From positions 79,165-143,164 of the forward strand of contig NZ_VFAH01000015.1 in the NCBI RefSeq assembly GCF_008929045.1: DNA of 64,000 bases, written 5' to 3'. This document shows positions 52,993-61,257 of the stretch, piece after piece. The position numbers were made by a program, and so were the translations under genes. The notes under the pieces are model-generated. The model saw only the letters and a list, made by a program, of their open reading frames with translations, was not told where the DNA came from and did no database searches. Position 1 is the first letter of the stretch; each line of letters starts with the position of its first letter. The stretch comes from Noviherbaspirillum aerium. GTDB lineage: Bacteria > Pseudomonadota > Gammaproteobacteria > Burkholderiales > Burkholderiaceae_D.

Positions 52993-55377
52993 ATGAACAC
53001 ACAGTCCGAAGCCTTCCTCAAGCAAGACGCCGCCACGACTCCCGCCACCAGCTGGGCGGAAGTCGGCAAGCAGCGGCCGCACGAATCCGCGGTGCTGCAT
53101 GTGCTGGGCGAAGCCACCTATACCGACGACATTCCCGAACTGCAGGGCACGCTGCATGCGGCGCTCGGCCTGTCGCAGAAGGCGCACGCGAAAGTGCACG
53201 GCATCGACCTTGCCGAAGTGAGGAAATCCCGCGGCGTGGTCGCGGTGTACACCGCCAAGGATATTCCGGGCACCAACGACTGCGGCCCCATCATTCATGA
53301 CGACCCGATCTTTGCAGACGGCCTGGTGCAGTATGTCGGCCAGCCGCTGTTCATCGTGGTGGCCGACACGCACGACAATGCGCGCCGCGCGGCGCGCCTG
53401 GCCAAGGTCGACTACGAAGAGCTGCCGGCGATCCTGACACCGCAGGCGGCGCGCGATGCGCAGTCTTTCGTGCTGCCGCCGATGCACCTGGCGCGCGGCG
53501 ACTTCAAGCGCGCGTTCGAGCAGGCGCCGCATCGCGTCAAGGGCGAGCTGCATGTCGGCGGGCAGGAGCAGTTTTACCTCGAAGGCCAGATTTCCTATGC
53601 GGTGCCCAAGGAAGACCGGGGCATGCACGTGTACTGCTCCACCCAGCATCCATCGGAAATGCAGCACGTGGTCGCGCATGCGCTGGGGCTGCACTCGCAC
53701 AACATCGTGGTGGAATGCCGCCGCATGGGCGGCGGCTTCGGCGGCAAGGAATCGCAGTCGGCGCTGTGGGCGGCGGCGGCCTCGATCAGCGCGGCGCTGC
53801 TCAAGCGGCCGGTCAAGCTGCGCGCGGACCGCGATGACGACATGATGGTCACGGGCAAGCGCCACTGCTTCTACTATGAATATGAAATCGGCCACGACGA
53901 CGAGGGCCGCATTCTCGCCGCCAAGGTGGAAATGGTGTCTCGCGCCGGCTATTCCGCCGACCTGTCGGGACCGGTCGCCACACGCGCGGTGTGCCATTTC
54001 GACAATGCCTATTACCTGTCGGACGTGGACATCGTCGCCATGTGCGGCAAGACGCATACCCAGTCGAACACGGCGTTCCGCGGTTTCGGCGGACCGCAGG
54101 GCGCGATCGCCATCGAATACATCATCGACGAGATCGCCCGCAATCTGGGCAAGGATGCGCTCGATGTGCGCAAGACCAACTTCTACGGCCGCAACGACGC
54201 GGAAGGCCGCAACGTCACGCAGTACGGCCAGAAGGTGGCGGACAACGTCATCCATGAACTGGTGGCGGAACTGGAACAGACCAGCGAATACCGCCAGCGC
54301 CGCGCGGACGTGCTGGCCTTCAACGCCGGCAGCCCGGTACTGAAGAAAGGCCTGGCGATCACGCCGGTGAAGTTCGGCATCGCCTTCAACCTCACGCACC
54401 TGAACCAGGCCGGCGCGCTGGTGCATGTGTATGTCGACGGCTCGGTGCTGGTCAATCATGGCGGCACCGAAATGGGCCAGGGCATCAATACCAAGGTGGC
54501 CCAGGTGGTTGCCCATGAACTCGGACTCGACCTGTCGCGTGTGCGCGTCTCCGCCACCGATACCAGCAAGGTTGCCAATACTTCCGCCACCGCGGCTTCC
54601 ACCGGCGCCGATCTTAACGGCAAGGCGGCGCAGGATGCGGCGCGCCAGATCCGCGAACGCCTGACCGCTTTCGCGGCGCAGGCTTTCAAGGTCGATCCGT
54701 CGAAGATCGAGTTCGCCAATAACCATGTGTACATCGACGGCATCCCGGAGCAATTCCCTTCCCTGATCCGCAAGGCCTACAACGCCCGTATCCAGCTCTG
54801 GTCGGACGGTTTCTACGCGACTCCCGGCCTGCACTGGGACGCGGCGACGATGACCGGCAATCCCTTCTTCTACTTCGCCTATGGCGCGGCCGTCGCCGAA
54901 GTGGTGGTCGATACCCTGACCGGCGAATGGAAGCTGCTGCGCGCCGACGCGCTGTATGACGCCGGCAATTCACTCAATCCGGCCATCGATATCGGCCAGG
55001 TGGAAGGCGCCTTTATCCAGGGCATGGGCTGGCTGACGACCGAGGAATTGTGGTGGAACAAGTCCGGCAAGCTGATGACGCATGCGCCGTCGACCTACAA
55101 GATTCCGGGCATTTCCGACTGCCCGGAGGACTTCCGCGTGAGGCTGTTCAAGAACCGGAACGTGTCCGACAGCATTCACCGCTCCAAGGCGGTGGGCGAA
55201 CCGCCGCTGCTGCTGCCGTTCTCGGTATTCTTTGCGATCCGCGACGCGGTGGCCAGCGTCGGCGGCTACAGGATCAATCCGCCGCTGAACGCCCCCGCGA
55301 CCAGCGAAGCGATTCTCAATGCGGTGGAAGCGGTACGCGCCGCGCACCACAGCCGCGCCGGCGCGGCTGCGGCCTGA
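52993..55377 (+). CDS. xdhB: xanthine dehydrogenase large subunit (molybdopterin)
   Basis: A 794-residue molybdenum subunit. Features are GEATYTDDIPELQGTLHAAL, the cofactor loop RRMGGGFGGKESQ, AFRGFGGPQGAI, GTEMGQGINTKVAQV, and the active-site Glu in KAVGEPPLLLPFSV near residue 735. It hydroxylates hypoxanthine and xanthine to urate. It begins 24 bases after xdhA. All the Moco-binding and substrate residues seem intact, so the enzyme should be active. Confidence 0.96.
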   Translation: MNTQSEAFLKQDAATTPATSWAEVGKQRPHESAVLHVLGEATYTDDIPELQGTLHAALGLSQKAHAKVHGIDLAEVRKSRGVVAVYTAKDIPGTNDCGPIIHDDPIFADGLVQYVGQPLFIVVADTHDNARRAARLAKVDYEELPAILTPQAARDAQSFVLPPMHLARGDFKRAFEQAPHRVKGELHVGGQEQFYLEGQISYAVPKEDRGMHVYCSTQHPSEMQHVVAHALGLHSHNIVVECRRMGGGFGGKESQSALWAAAASISAALLKRPVKLRADRDDDMMVTGKRHCFYYEYEIGHDDEGRILAAKVEMVSRAGYSADLSGPVATRAVCHFDNAYYLSDVDIVAMCGKTHTQSNTAFRGFGGPQGAIAIEYIIDEIARNLGKDALDVRKTNFYGRNDAEGRNVTQYGQKVADNVIHELVAELEQTSEYRQRRADVLAFNAGSPVLKKGLAITPVKFGIAFNLTHLNQAGALVHVYVDGSVLVNHGGTEMGQGINTKVAQVVAHELGLDLSRVRVSATDTSKVANTSATAASTGADLNGKAAQDAARQIRERLTAFAAQAFKVDPSKIEFANNHVYIDGIPEQFPSLIRKAYNARIQLWSDGFYATPGLHWDAATMTGNPFFYFAYGAAVAEVVVDTLTGEWKLLRADALYDAGNSLNPAIDIGQVEGAFIQGMGWLTTEELWWNKSGKLMTHAPSTYKIPGISDCPEDFRVRLFKNRNVSDSIHRSKAVGEPPLLLPFSVFFAIRDAVASVGGYRINPPLNAPATSEAILNAVEAVRAAHHSRAGAAAA

Positions 55378-55391
55378 ATGCGGAGATGGCA

Positions 55392-56447
55392 ATGATCAAC
55401 TGGCTGTCAGCGCTCGACAAGCTGCACAGGGAAGACACGCCGGCGGTGCTGGTGACGGTCGCCGCCGTGCAAGGTTCCGGGCCGCGCGAGCCGGGCGCGA
55501 AAATGCTGATCACGCGCGATGGACAGTTCGACACCATAGGCGGCGGCCATCTCGAAATGCGGGCCTGCGAAGTGGCGCGCGAGATGCTCGCCGATCCGGC
55601 GGGACGTCTTGCCGCGCTGCGGCGGCTGGAGCGTTTTCCGCTCGGTCCCAGCCTTGGCCAATGCTGCGGCGGCGTCGTGCACCTTGCCTTCGAGCGCGTC
55701 ACTCCCTCTCCGGCATACGGTAGCCTGCTGACCGACCGCTGGAGCAACAGACTGAGCAGCTGGCGCCTGGTGCCGCTGGATGAAGTTCATCCGCCGGCAC
55801 TGCTGGATGAGCGCGGCCAAGCGCTTTGCTCCGGCCTGCGGATTGCGCCGGCCACGGACTTGTCCCGCCCCTGCCATGTAATGCAGGACGACAGTGGAAA
55901 GCGCTGGCTGGTCGATCCCTGCGTGCCTCACCGTCCACACCTGGTCCTGTTCGGCGCCGGCCATGTGGGCGCGGCGATCGTGCGGGCCTTGGCGGAACTG
56001 CCCTGTCATGTCACCTGGGTTGACGAGCGCGAAGACATGTTCCCCGTCGATGTTCCTGCCAATGTCAGGATTGAAGCCACCGACATCCCCGAGGCCATCG
56101 TCGACGCGGTGCCGGCCGGTTCGTCCTACCTGGTGCTGACGCACAGCCACGCGCTCGACCAGCGCCTGGCGGAAGCCATTCTGCGCCGGTACGATGCCGG
56201 CTGGTTCGGCCTCATCGGATCCATGACCAAGCGCATGCAGTTCGAACACCGCTTGCGCGAGCGCGGCATTCCGGCGCAACGGCTGTCCGACATGGTGTGC
56301 CCGATCGGCATCCCGGGCATCGCCGGAAAACAGCCGGCGGTGATCGCCGCATCGGTCTGCGCGCAGCTGCTGCAGGTGTGGGAAGCCGAAGAGCAAGCGA
56401 TGCATGCCGGCCGCCGCGCGCGTAGAGATGCAGCCGAAACAATTTGA
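55392..56447 (+). CDS. xdhC: xanthine dehydrogenase accessory protein (Moco chaperone)
   Basis: A 351-residue XdhC. The N-terminal domain holds TVAAVQGSGPREPGAKMLI, GGGHLEM and LGQCCGGVV, with the paired Cys that bind Moco. The C-terminal half is a Rossmann domain (LVLFGAGHVGAAIVRALAEL; THSHALD; WFGLIGSMTKRMQFEHRL). It binds the molybdenum cofactor, promotes its sulfuration and inserts it into XdhB. GGAG six bases upstream favours ATG 55392 over ATG 55386. The frame is open much further upstream, but that part overlaps xdhB in another phase. Confidence 0.93.
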   Translation: MINWLSALDKLHREDTPAVLVTVAAVQGSGPREPGAKMLITRDGQFDTIGGGHLEMRACEVAREMLADPAGRLAALRRLERFPLGPSLGQCCGGVVHLAFERVTPSPAYGSLLTDRWSNRLSSWRLVPLDEVHPPALLDERGQALCSGLRIAPATDLSRPCHVMQDDSGKRWLVDPCVPHRPHLVLFGAGHVGAAIVRALAELPCHVTWVDEREDMFPVDVPANVRIEATDIPEAIVDAVPAGSSYLVLTHSHALDQRLAEAILRRYDAGWFGLIGSMTKRMQFEHRLRERGIPAQRLSDMVCPIGIPGIAGKQPAVIAASVCAQLLQVWEAEEQAMHAGRRARRDAAETI

Positions 56448-56475
56448 ATCAAGTACAAGCAAGAGAAAGCAGTCA

Positions 56476-57825
56476 ATGACCACGACCAAAGCATCGCCGT
56501 CCTGCCAGGCCTACCGCGCCAGCATCCTTCACTTCACCGCAGATCCGGCCTTTGATGAGAAGGCCTATGCATGGCACGAGGACGGCCTGCTGATTATCAA
56601 TGACGGCCGCGTTCAGGCCGCGGGCGACTACAGCCGCCTGCGCGACGCGGTGCCCGAAGGCGTGCGGGTGCAGGATTACCGCGGCAAACTGATCGTGCCG
56701 GGCTTCATCGATACGCATATCCATTATCCGCAGACCGACATGATCGCTTCGCCGGCACCCGGCCTGCTGCCCTGGCTGGAGACTTATACCTTCCCGACCG
56801 AGCGCAAGTTCGCCGACGGCGAGCATGCGCGCGAAGTGGCGAGCTTCTTCCTCGATGAACTGCTGCGCTGCGGCACGACCACGGCCATGGTCTATTGCAC
56901 GGTGCATCCCTCCTCGGTGAATGCCTTCTTCAACGAAAGCGAAAAGCGCAACCTGCGCATGGTGGCCGGCAAGATCATGATGGACCGCAACTGCCCCGAC
57001 TTCCTCAGCGATACCGCCGAGAGCGGCGCCCGCGAAAGCGAAGAGCTGATCAACAAGTGGCACAAGCGCGGCCGCCAGCTCTATGCGCTGACGCCGCGTT
57101 TCGCGCCGACTTCCACCGAAGCGCAATTGCAGCTGGCCGGCGAACTGGCGCGAGCCTATCCGGACACCTTTCTGCAGACGCATGTGGCGGAGAACACCGA
57201 CGAGGTGGCCTGGGTCAAGTCGCTGTTTCCGAATTCCCGCAGCTATCTCGACGTCTACGACCATTACGGCATGATGCGGCCGCGCGCGATGTATGCGCAT
57301 TGCATCTGGCTGGACGATCATGACCGCGCCCGCATGCGCGAGACGCAATCCGCTGCATCCATCTGCCCCACCTCCAACCTATTCCTCGGCAGCGGCCTGT
57401 TCGACTTTGCCCGCGCCGACGCCGCCCAGGTGCCGCTGTCGCTGGCCACCGATGTCGGCGGAGGCACGTCGTTCTCCATGCTGCAAACCATGAACGAGGT
57501 CTACAAGGTTGCCCGCATGGGCGGAACCTACCTGCCCGCGCTGCGCATGTTCTACATGGCCACGCTGGGCGGCGCGCGCAGCATGCAACTCGAAGGCACC
57601 ATCGGCAACTTCGCGCCCGGCGTCGAAGCCGATTTCGTGGTGCTCGATCCCGAGGCCACGCCGCTGCTGGCCCGGCGCACCTCGCGCACCGAGAGCCTGG
57701 AGGAATTGCTGTTCGCCTTCGCCCTGCTCGGCGACGACCGCGCGATCGCGGCAACCTACAGTGCAGGCAAGCGGGTACATGTACGCGGCGAAAGCCAGCG
57801 TGCGGCGGAGGCGGTGGAGGCCTGA
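56476..57825 (+). CDS. guaD: guanine deaminase
   Basis: A 449-residue amidohydrolase. Metal ligands appear in PGFIDTHIHYPQ, LQTHVAENTDEV, YAHCIWLDD and TDVGGGTSFSML. The sequence ALTPRFAPTSTEAQL is the classic GuaD signature. It deaminates guanine to xanthine, feeding XdhAB. It follows xdhC by 28 bases, so the operon covers the two-step route from guanine to urate. The frame is open to 56404 inside xdhC, but ATG 56476 with an upstream A/G-rich segment is the normal start (MTTTKASPSCQAYRASILHF). No urate oxidase or allantoin genes are in the window. Confidence 0.95.
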   Translation: MTTTKASPSCQAYRASILHFTADPAFDEKAYAWHEDGLLIINDGRVQAAGDYSRLRDAVPEGVRVQDYRGKLIVPGFIDTHIHYPQTDMIASPAPGLLPWLETYTFPTERKFADGEHAREVASFFLDELLRCGTTTAMVYCTVHPSSVNAFFNESEKRNLRMVAGKIMMDRNCPDFLSDTAESGARESEELINKWHKRGRQLYALTPRFAPTSTEAQLQLAGELARAYPDTFLQTHVAENTDEVAWVKSLFPNSRSYLDVYDHYGMMRPRAMYAHCIWLDDHDRARMRETQSAASICPTSNLFLGSGLFDFARADAAQVPLSLATDVGGGTSFSMLQTMNEVYKVARMGGTYLPALRMFYMATLGGARSMQLEGTIGNFAPGVEADFVVLDPEATPLLARRTSRTESLEELLFAFALLGDDRAIAATYSAGKRVHVRGESQRAAEAVEA

Positions 57826-57935
57826 CCAATCGCCTTACCCATATCCTGAAGCCCGGACTTTGCGCGGACGGCATTCGTCGGTTCCCAGTCCGCGTCGACC
57901 TGATGCAAAAAAGCTACAACACCAGTAAGTAGTGC

Positions 57936-57962
57936 CATTCCTCCATCCGGCATGGAGGAATG
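57936..57962. terminator. hairpin after guaD
   Basis: A perfect 11-base-pair stem CATTCCTCCAT / ATGGAGGAATG with loop CCGGC lies between guaD and the porin gene. There is no T-run, so it may act as a 3' stabiliser or part of the porin leader. Confidence 0.4.
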
Positions 57963-58066
57963 ATAAGTAGAATGGCTGCCGTAATTAATGCATTAAAGCA
58001 ATCATGGCGGCGGAGAGAGGCACCGGGTTTCCCGGTTCATAAATCTGCACAAAAAATGGAGATGTC

Positions 58067-59158
58067 ATGCAAGGAAGCAAGCTGAAACAATTGATGGTCG
58101 GGGCAACACTTGCCACCGCCGCCGCCGCGCCGGTAATGGCGCAGACCAACGTCACCGTCACCGGACTGGTCGATGTCTATGCGGGAAAAATGCGCAGTGC
58201 CGGCGATGCCCGCTCGCGTTCCGTCGTCAACAGCGGCGGCATGACCACCTCCTGGTTCGGTTTCAAGGGTTCCGAAGATCTGGGCGGCGGCCTCAAGGCC
58301 AACTTCCTGCTGACCAGCTTCATCCAGGCCGATACCGGTGCGCAGGGCCGCTTCCCCGGCGATACGCTGTGGTCGCGCGACGCCAACGTCGGCCTGTCGG
58401 GCGGGTTCGGCGCGGTCTCCCTGGGCCGTGAACTGGCGCCTCACTTCCTGCCGACCATCCTGTTCAATCCCTTCGGCGACTCCTATCAGTTCGCACCGCT
58501 GATCCTGCATGCGGACGTGCCGCTGTTCAATGCATCGGGCTGGACCAATTCGGTCGCGGGCGATACCGGCTGGAGCAATTCGATCCGCTACCAGACGCCG
58601 AATTTCGGCGGCTTGACCGCGAACGTTCATTACCAGTTCGGCGAGATCGCCGGCAGCACCGGCCGCAACAACATCGGCATCAACGCGCTCTATTTCGCAG
58701 GTCCGCTTGCGCTGACCGCGTTCTATCACAATGTCGAGATCAACAACCCGCTCAATGCCCCGGTCGGCAACGTTCAGCCGGCGGGCAATATTCCGCTCGC
58801 CTCCGGCCTGTTCGCCGCGCGCCAGACCGCATGGATGGTCGGCGGCAGCTACGACCTGACCGCAGCGAAGCTGTTTGCCACCTATGGGCAGACCTCGCAC
58901 AACATCGACCTCGACGACAAGACGCTGTCGCTCGGCGCCACCGTGCCGGCAGGTCCGGGCAAGGTGCAGGTGGCATGGGCGCAGACCAAGCGCGAGGGCG
59001 TGGCGATCGGCGCCGATGTCAAGCGCACCACCACCGCCGTCGGCTATGATTACGACTTGTCGAAGCGGACGGATGTGTATGCGGTCTACATGAATGATCG
59101 CATCACGCGCACCAACAATGGCAACAGCTTCGGCGTTGGCGTGCGCCACCGCTTCTGA
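58067..59158 (+). CDS. general porin (Gram-negative porin family)
   Basis: A 363-residue outer-membrane porin. The signal peptide is MQGSKLKQLMVGATLATAAA ending near VMAQ. The first strands, TNVTVTGLVDVYAGKM and SWFGFKGSEDLGGGLKANFL, and the final GVGVRHRF with terminal Phe are typical of beta-proteobacterial trimeric porins. The L3 constriction loop region is near LAPHFLPTILFNPFGDSYQF. It should allow diffusion of small solutes. GGAG lies at a good distance from the ATG. It is expected to be strongly expressed; the next gene is 91 bases further on. Confidence 0.93.
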   Translation: MQGSKLKQLMVGATLATAAAAPVMAQTNVTVTGLVDVYAGKMRSAGDARSRSVVNSGGMTTSWFGFKGSEDLGGGLKANFLLTSFIQADTGAQGRFPGDTLWSRDANVGLSGGFGAVSLGRELAPHFLPTILFNPFGDSYQFAPLILHADVPLFNASGWTNSVAGDTGWSNSIRYQTPNFGGLTANVHYQFGEIAGSTGRNNIGINALYFAGPLALTAFYHNVEINNPLNAPVGNVQPAGNIPLASGLFAARQTAWMVGGSYDLTAAKLFATYGQTSHNIDLDDKTLSLGATVPAGPGKVQVAWAQTKREGVAIGADVKRTTTAVGYDYDLSKRTDVYAVYMNDRITRTNNGNSFGVGVRHRF

Positions 59159-59249
59159 AGCGCTCTGCGAACGGATTAGCGTTACGCACCGCCCGGCACT
59201 GCCGGGCGTTTTGCTATCAGGACGCGGAAAAAGGAAGGATGTCGGGACA

Positions 59250-60029
59250 GTGACGGATTCGAACTTGATACATCGCGGCGGCAGCCCTGCCGCCGGCGCA
59301 ACCAGCCTCGAGGAATGGGAGGTGCGCCGCGACCTCGCCGCCTGTTACCGCCTGTGCGCATTGCGACACTGGGATGACCTGATCTATACCCATATCTCGG
59401 CAGCGGTTCCCGGCGAACCCGGACGCTTCCTGATCAATCCCTTCGGCTATCGCTTCGATGAAATCACGGCTTCCAACCTGGTAAAGATTGACCTTCAGGG
59501 CAATATCATCGGCGATCATGGTTACCGCATCAATGTCACCGGATTCGCGATTCATGCCGCGGTCCATGCCGCCCGCGAGGATGCGCATTGCGTCATGCAT
59601 CTTCATAACGTCAATGGCATCGCGGTCGGAGCGCAGGAAGGCGGACTGCTTCCGCTGTCCCAGCATGCCTTGCGTTTCTACGGACAGATCGGCTATCACG
59701 GCTACGAAGGCCTGGCCCTTTCTCCCGGCGAACAGCAGCGCCTGGTCGAGCGGCTGGGGCAATATCCCGCCATGCTGCTGCGCAATCACGGCACGCTCAC
59801 CTGCGGCCGCACGATCGCCGAAGCATTCGTTCTGATGGACACGCTCGACAAGGCCTGCGAAATCCAATGCAAGGCGCTGTCCGGCGCTACCCGCCTTGTC
59901 ATGCCGGATCCTGAGACCTGCGCCAGGACGCATCGCGAACTGATCGGCGACGGCACGCCGGAAGGCGTGCTGGAATGGCCGGCATTGCTGCGGCAACTCG
60001 AACAGTTTTCCCCCACTTACAAGAACTAA
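59250..60029 (+). CDS. class II aldolase/adducin-family protein
   Basis: A 259-residue protein of the fuculose-phosphate aldolase fold. The segment LAACYRLCALRHWDDLIYTH is the N-terminal helix pair. Zinc-ligand histidines are in CVMHLHNVNG, and a third is in LLRNHGTLTCG. Members without sugar-phosphate context often act on small hydroxy-acids or as decarboxylases. I chose GTG at 59250 with AAGGAAGG upstream; the reading frame begins earlier inside the porin gene but without support. It is followed by a tautomerase 19 bases later, and the pair might act on the same small carbonyl compound. Confidence 0.82.
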   Translation: MTDSNLIHRGGSPAAGATSLEEWEVRRDLAACYRLCALRHWDDLIYTHISAAVPGEPGRFLINPFGYRFDEITASNLVKIDLQGNIIGDHGYRINVTGFAIHAAVHAAREDAHCVMHLHNVNGIAVGAQEGGLLPLSQHALRFYGQIGYHGYEGLALSPGEQQRLVERLGQYPAMLLRNHGTLTCGRTIAEAFVLMDTLDKACEIQCKALSGATRLVMPDPETCARTHRELIGDGTPEGVLEWPALLRQLEQFSPTYKN

Positions 60030-60048
60030 TCACCTGCAAGGAGTATTC

Positions 60049-60231
60049 ATGCCCACCATCCACGTTGAAATGTTTGAAGGCCGTACCATTGAGCAAAAGC
60101 GCGCTTTCGTCAAAGCCGTTACCGAAGCGGCGGTGGCCACGCTGCAATGCAAGCCCGAGTCGGTAGATATCGTCATCCAGGACGTCAAGAAGGAAAACTG
60201 GGCTACCGGCGGGAAACTTTGGTCTGACTGA
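60049..60231 (+). CDS. 4-oxalocrotonate tautomerase family protein
   Basis: A 60-residue tautomerase. Pro2 (Pro1 after Met removal) starts the mature protein MPTIHVEMFEGRTIEQKRAF. The segment VDIVIQDVKKENWATGGKLW has the conserved strand and Trp; the usual Arg39 position reads Lys. These enzymes interconvert enol and keto forms of 2-hydroxymuconate-like acids, and many are promiscuous. AAGGAG precedes the ATG. It is translated behind the class II aldolase-type gene in what looks like a two-gene operon. The absence of other meta-cleavage genes leaves the substrate open. Confidence 0.9.
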   Translation: MPTIHVEMFEGRTIEQKRAFVKAVTEAAVATLQCKPESVDIVIQDVKKENWATGGKLWSD

Positions 60232-60395
60232 ATCTACAGAGTTGCGGGCAAGACAAAGACACGACGACAATTTGTCCCCGTGAAAATGATGATGCATGGG
60301 CGCAACCCGGATCGACCAACTTGGCCTTCGCCGGAGATTTCGCATTGCAACGGCAAATTTGTCCATTATCATGAATGCATATAGGAGTCGTCGCC

Positions 60396-60776
60396 ATGAA
60401 AACATCTTTGCTTTTCTTGACTGCAATCAGCGCCCTCTGGGCGACGGCAGCCCCCGCGCATGCCGGCGGTAATGTGCAGTGGTCTGTGTCCGTTGGCAAC
60501 GGCGTACCTGTCTACTCTCCGCCGCCGGTAGTGGTCTACGAACAACCGCAGTTCATCTATGGACCACCGCCATCAGGCTTTCCCGACAGGCCGGTGTACT
60601 ACCAGTATCAGCCGCCGCCTCCAGTGCATTACGTTGTGCCGGGTCCGGTCTACCAGTCGCCGCAGCCTCACTATCACCAGCACCAGGGGTATGGACATGG
60701 CCGCGGCTACGGCCAGGGATATAGCCAGGGGCGTGGCCATGGTCATGGGCAGGGACATAGCAGCCTGCGCCGTTGA
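60396..60776 (+). CDS. small exported Pro/Gly/His-rich protein
   Basis: A 126-residue protein with a clear signal peptide MKTSLLFLTAISALWATAAP ending AHA-GG. The mature part has a proline-tyrosine region (VYSPPPVVVYEQPQFIYGPP) and a C-terminal His/Gly repeat region (GYGHGRGYGQGYSQGRGHGH). Proteins of this kind occur widely in Burkholderiales without known function; the His-rich tail might bind metal ions. AGGAG at 60382-60386 favours ATG 60396 over ATG 60375. A strong terminator follows at 60868. Confidence 0.75.
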   Translation: MKTSLLFLTAISALWATAAPAHAGGNVQWSVSVGNGVPVYSPPPVVVYEQPQFIYGPPPSGFPDRPVYYQYQPPPPVHYVVPGPVYQSPQPHYHQHQGYGHGRGYGQGYSQGRGHGHGQGHSSLRR

Positions 60777-60867
60777 GCAGGACTTTGCGTCTCGGTGACG
60801 GCACAATGTCATGTTCTTGACGCATGACGAGGACGGGAAGCTCAGCTGATCCGCACTGAACTTCATT

Positions 60868-60900
60868 AAAAAACCGACCGCTCACTCGGTCGGTTTTTTC
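60868..60900 (+). terminator. rho-independent terminator
   Basis: The stem AAAAAACCGACCG / CGGTCGGTTTTTT with loop CTCACT ends in six T residues. It serves the small exported protein gene and is symmetric enough to stop transcription from either side. Confidence 0.92.
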
Positions 60901-61257
60901 ATTAAGCCAACCACATTATTAAGCTGGCGGCTCGTTTTCTATTTTCTCCTGGCTTAACAGAACAGGTATTCAAGGCCGAATGTTATGAGAAAGCTACGAC
61001 ATCGCCATGAGGCGTGCTCAAAGCGATTGCATATCTGCACTGTTCAGGATAAGCAAGCATTCGCCTGATGTTCCGAAACTAGATGTCTAAGGTTCCACAT
61101 CCTTGAAGAAGTTCTTGTTATATTTTTAAATAGTCAAACCGGTTGATTAAGGTTTGATTTAGATTAAGCCGTCTTTAGAACCCAATTTTGGGCGCGAACA
61201 TGTGCCATCCGCTCTACGTCAGAAACGGACCTGAACAATTCTGACGTGGAGTTTCAA
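60901..61257. other. promoter region of the DUF4142 lipoprotein gene
   Basis: It is AT-rich compared with the rest of the window, especially at 61110-61170. No gene or clear operator was found. The repeated GGTTTGATTTAG-like and GGTTGATTAAGG elements near 61140 may mark the promoter. Confidence 0.35.

Noticed and set aside
51499..54834. Very long open frame on the minus strand opposite xdhA-xdhB
   Set aside because: It spans two well-supported genes in the opposite direction, crosses the xdhA-xdhB junction and has no family resemblance. It is a codon-usage shadow of GC-rich genes.
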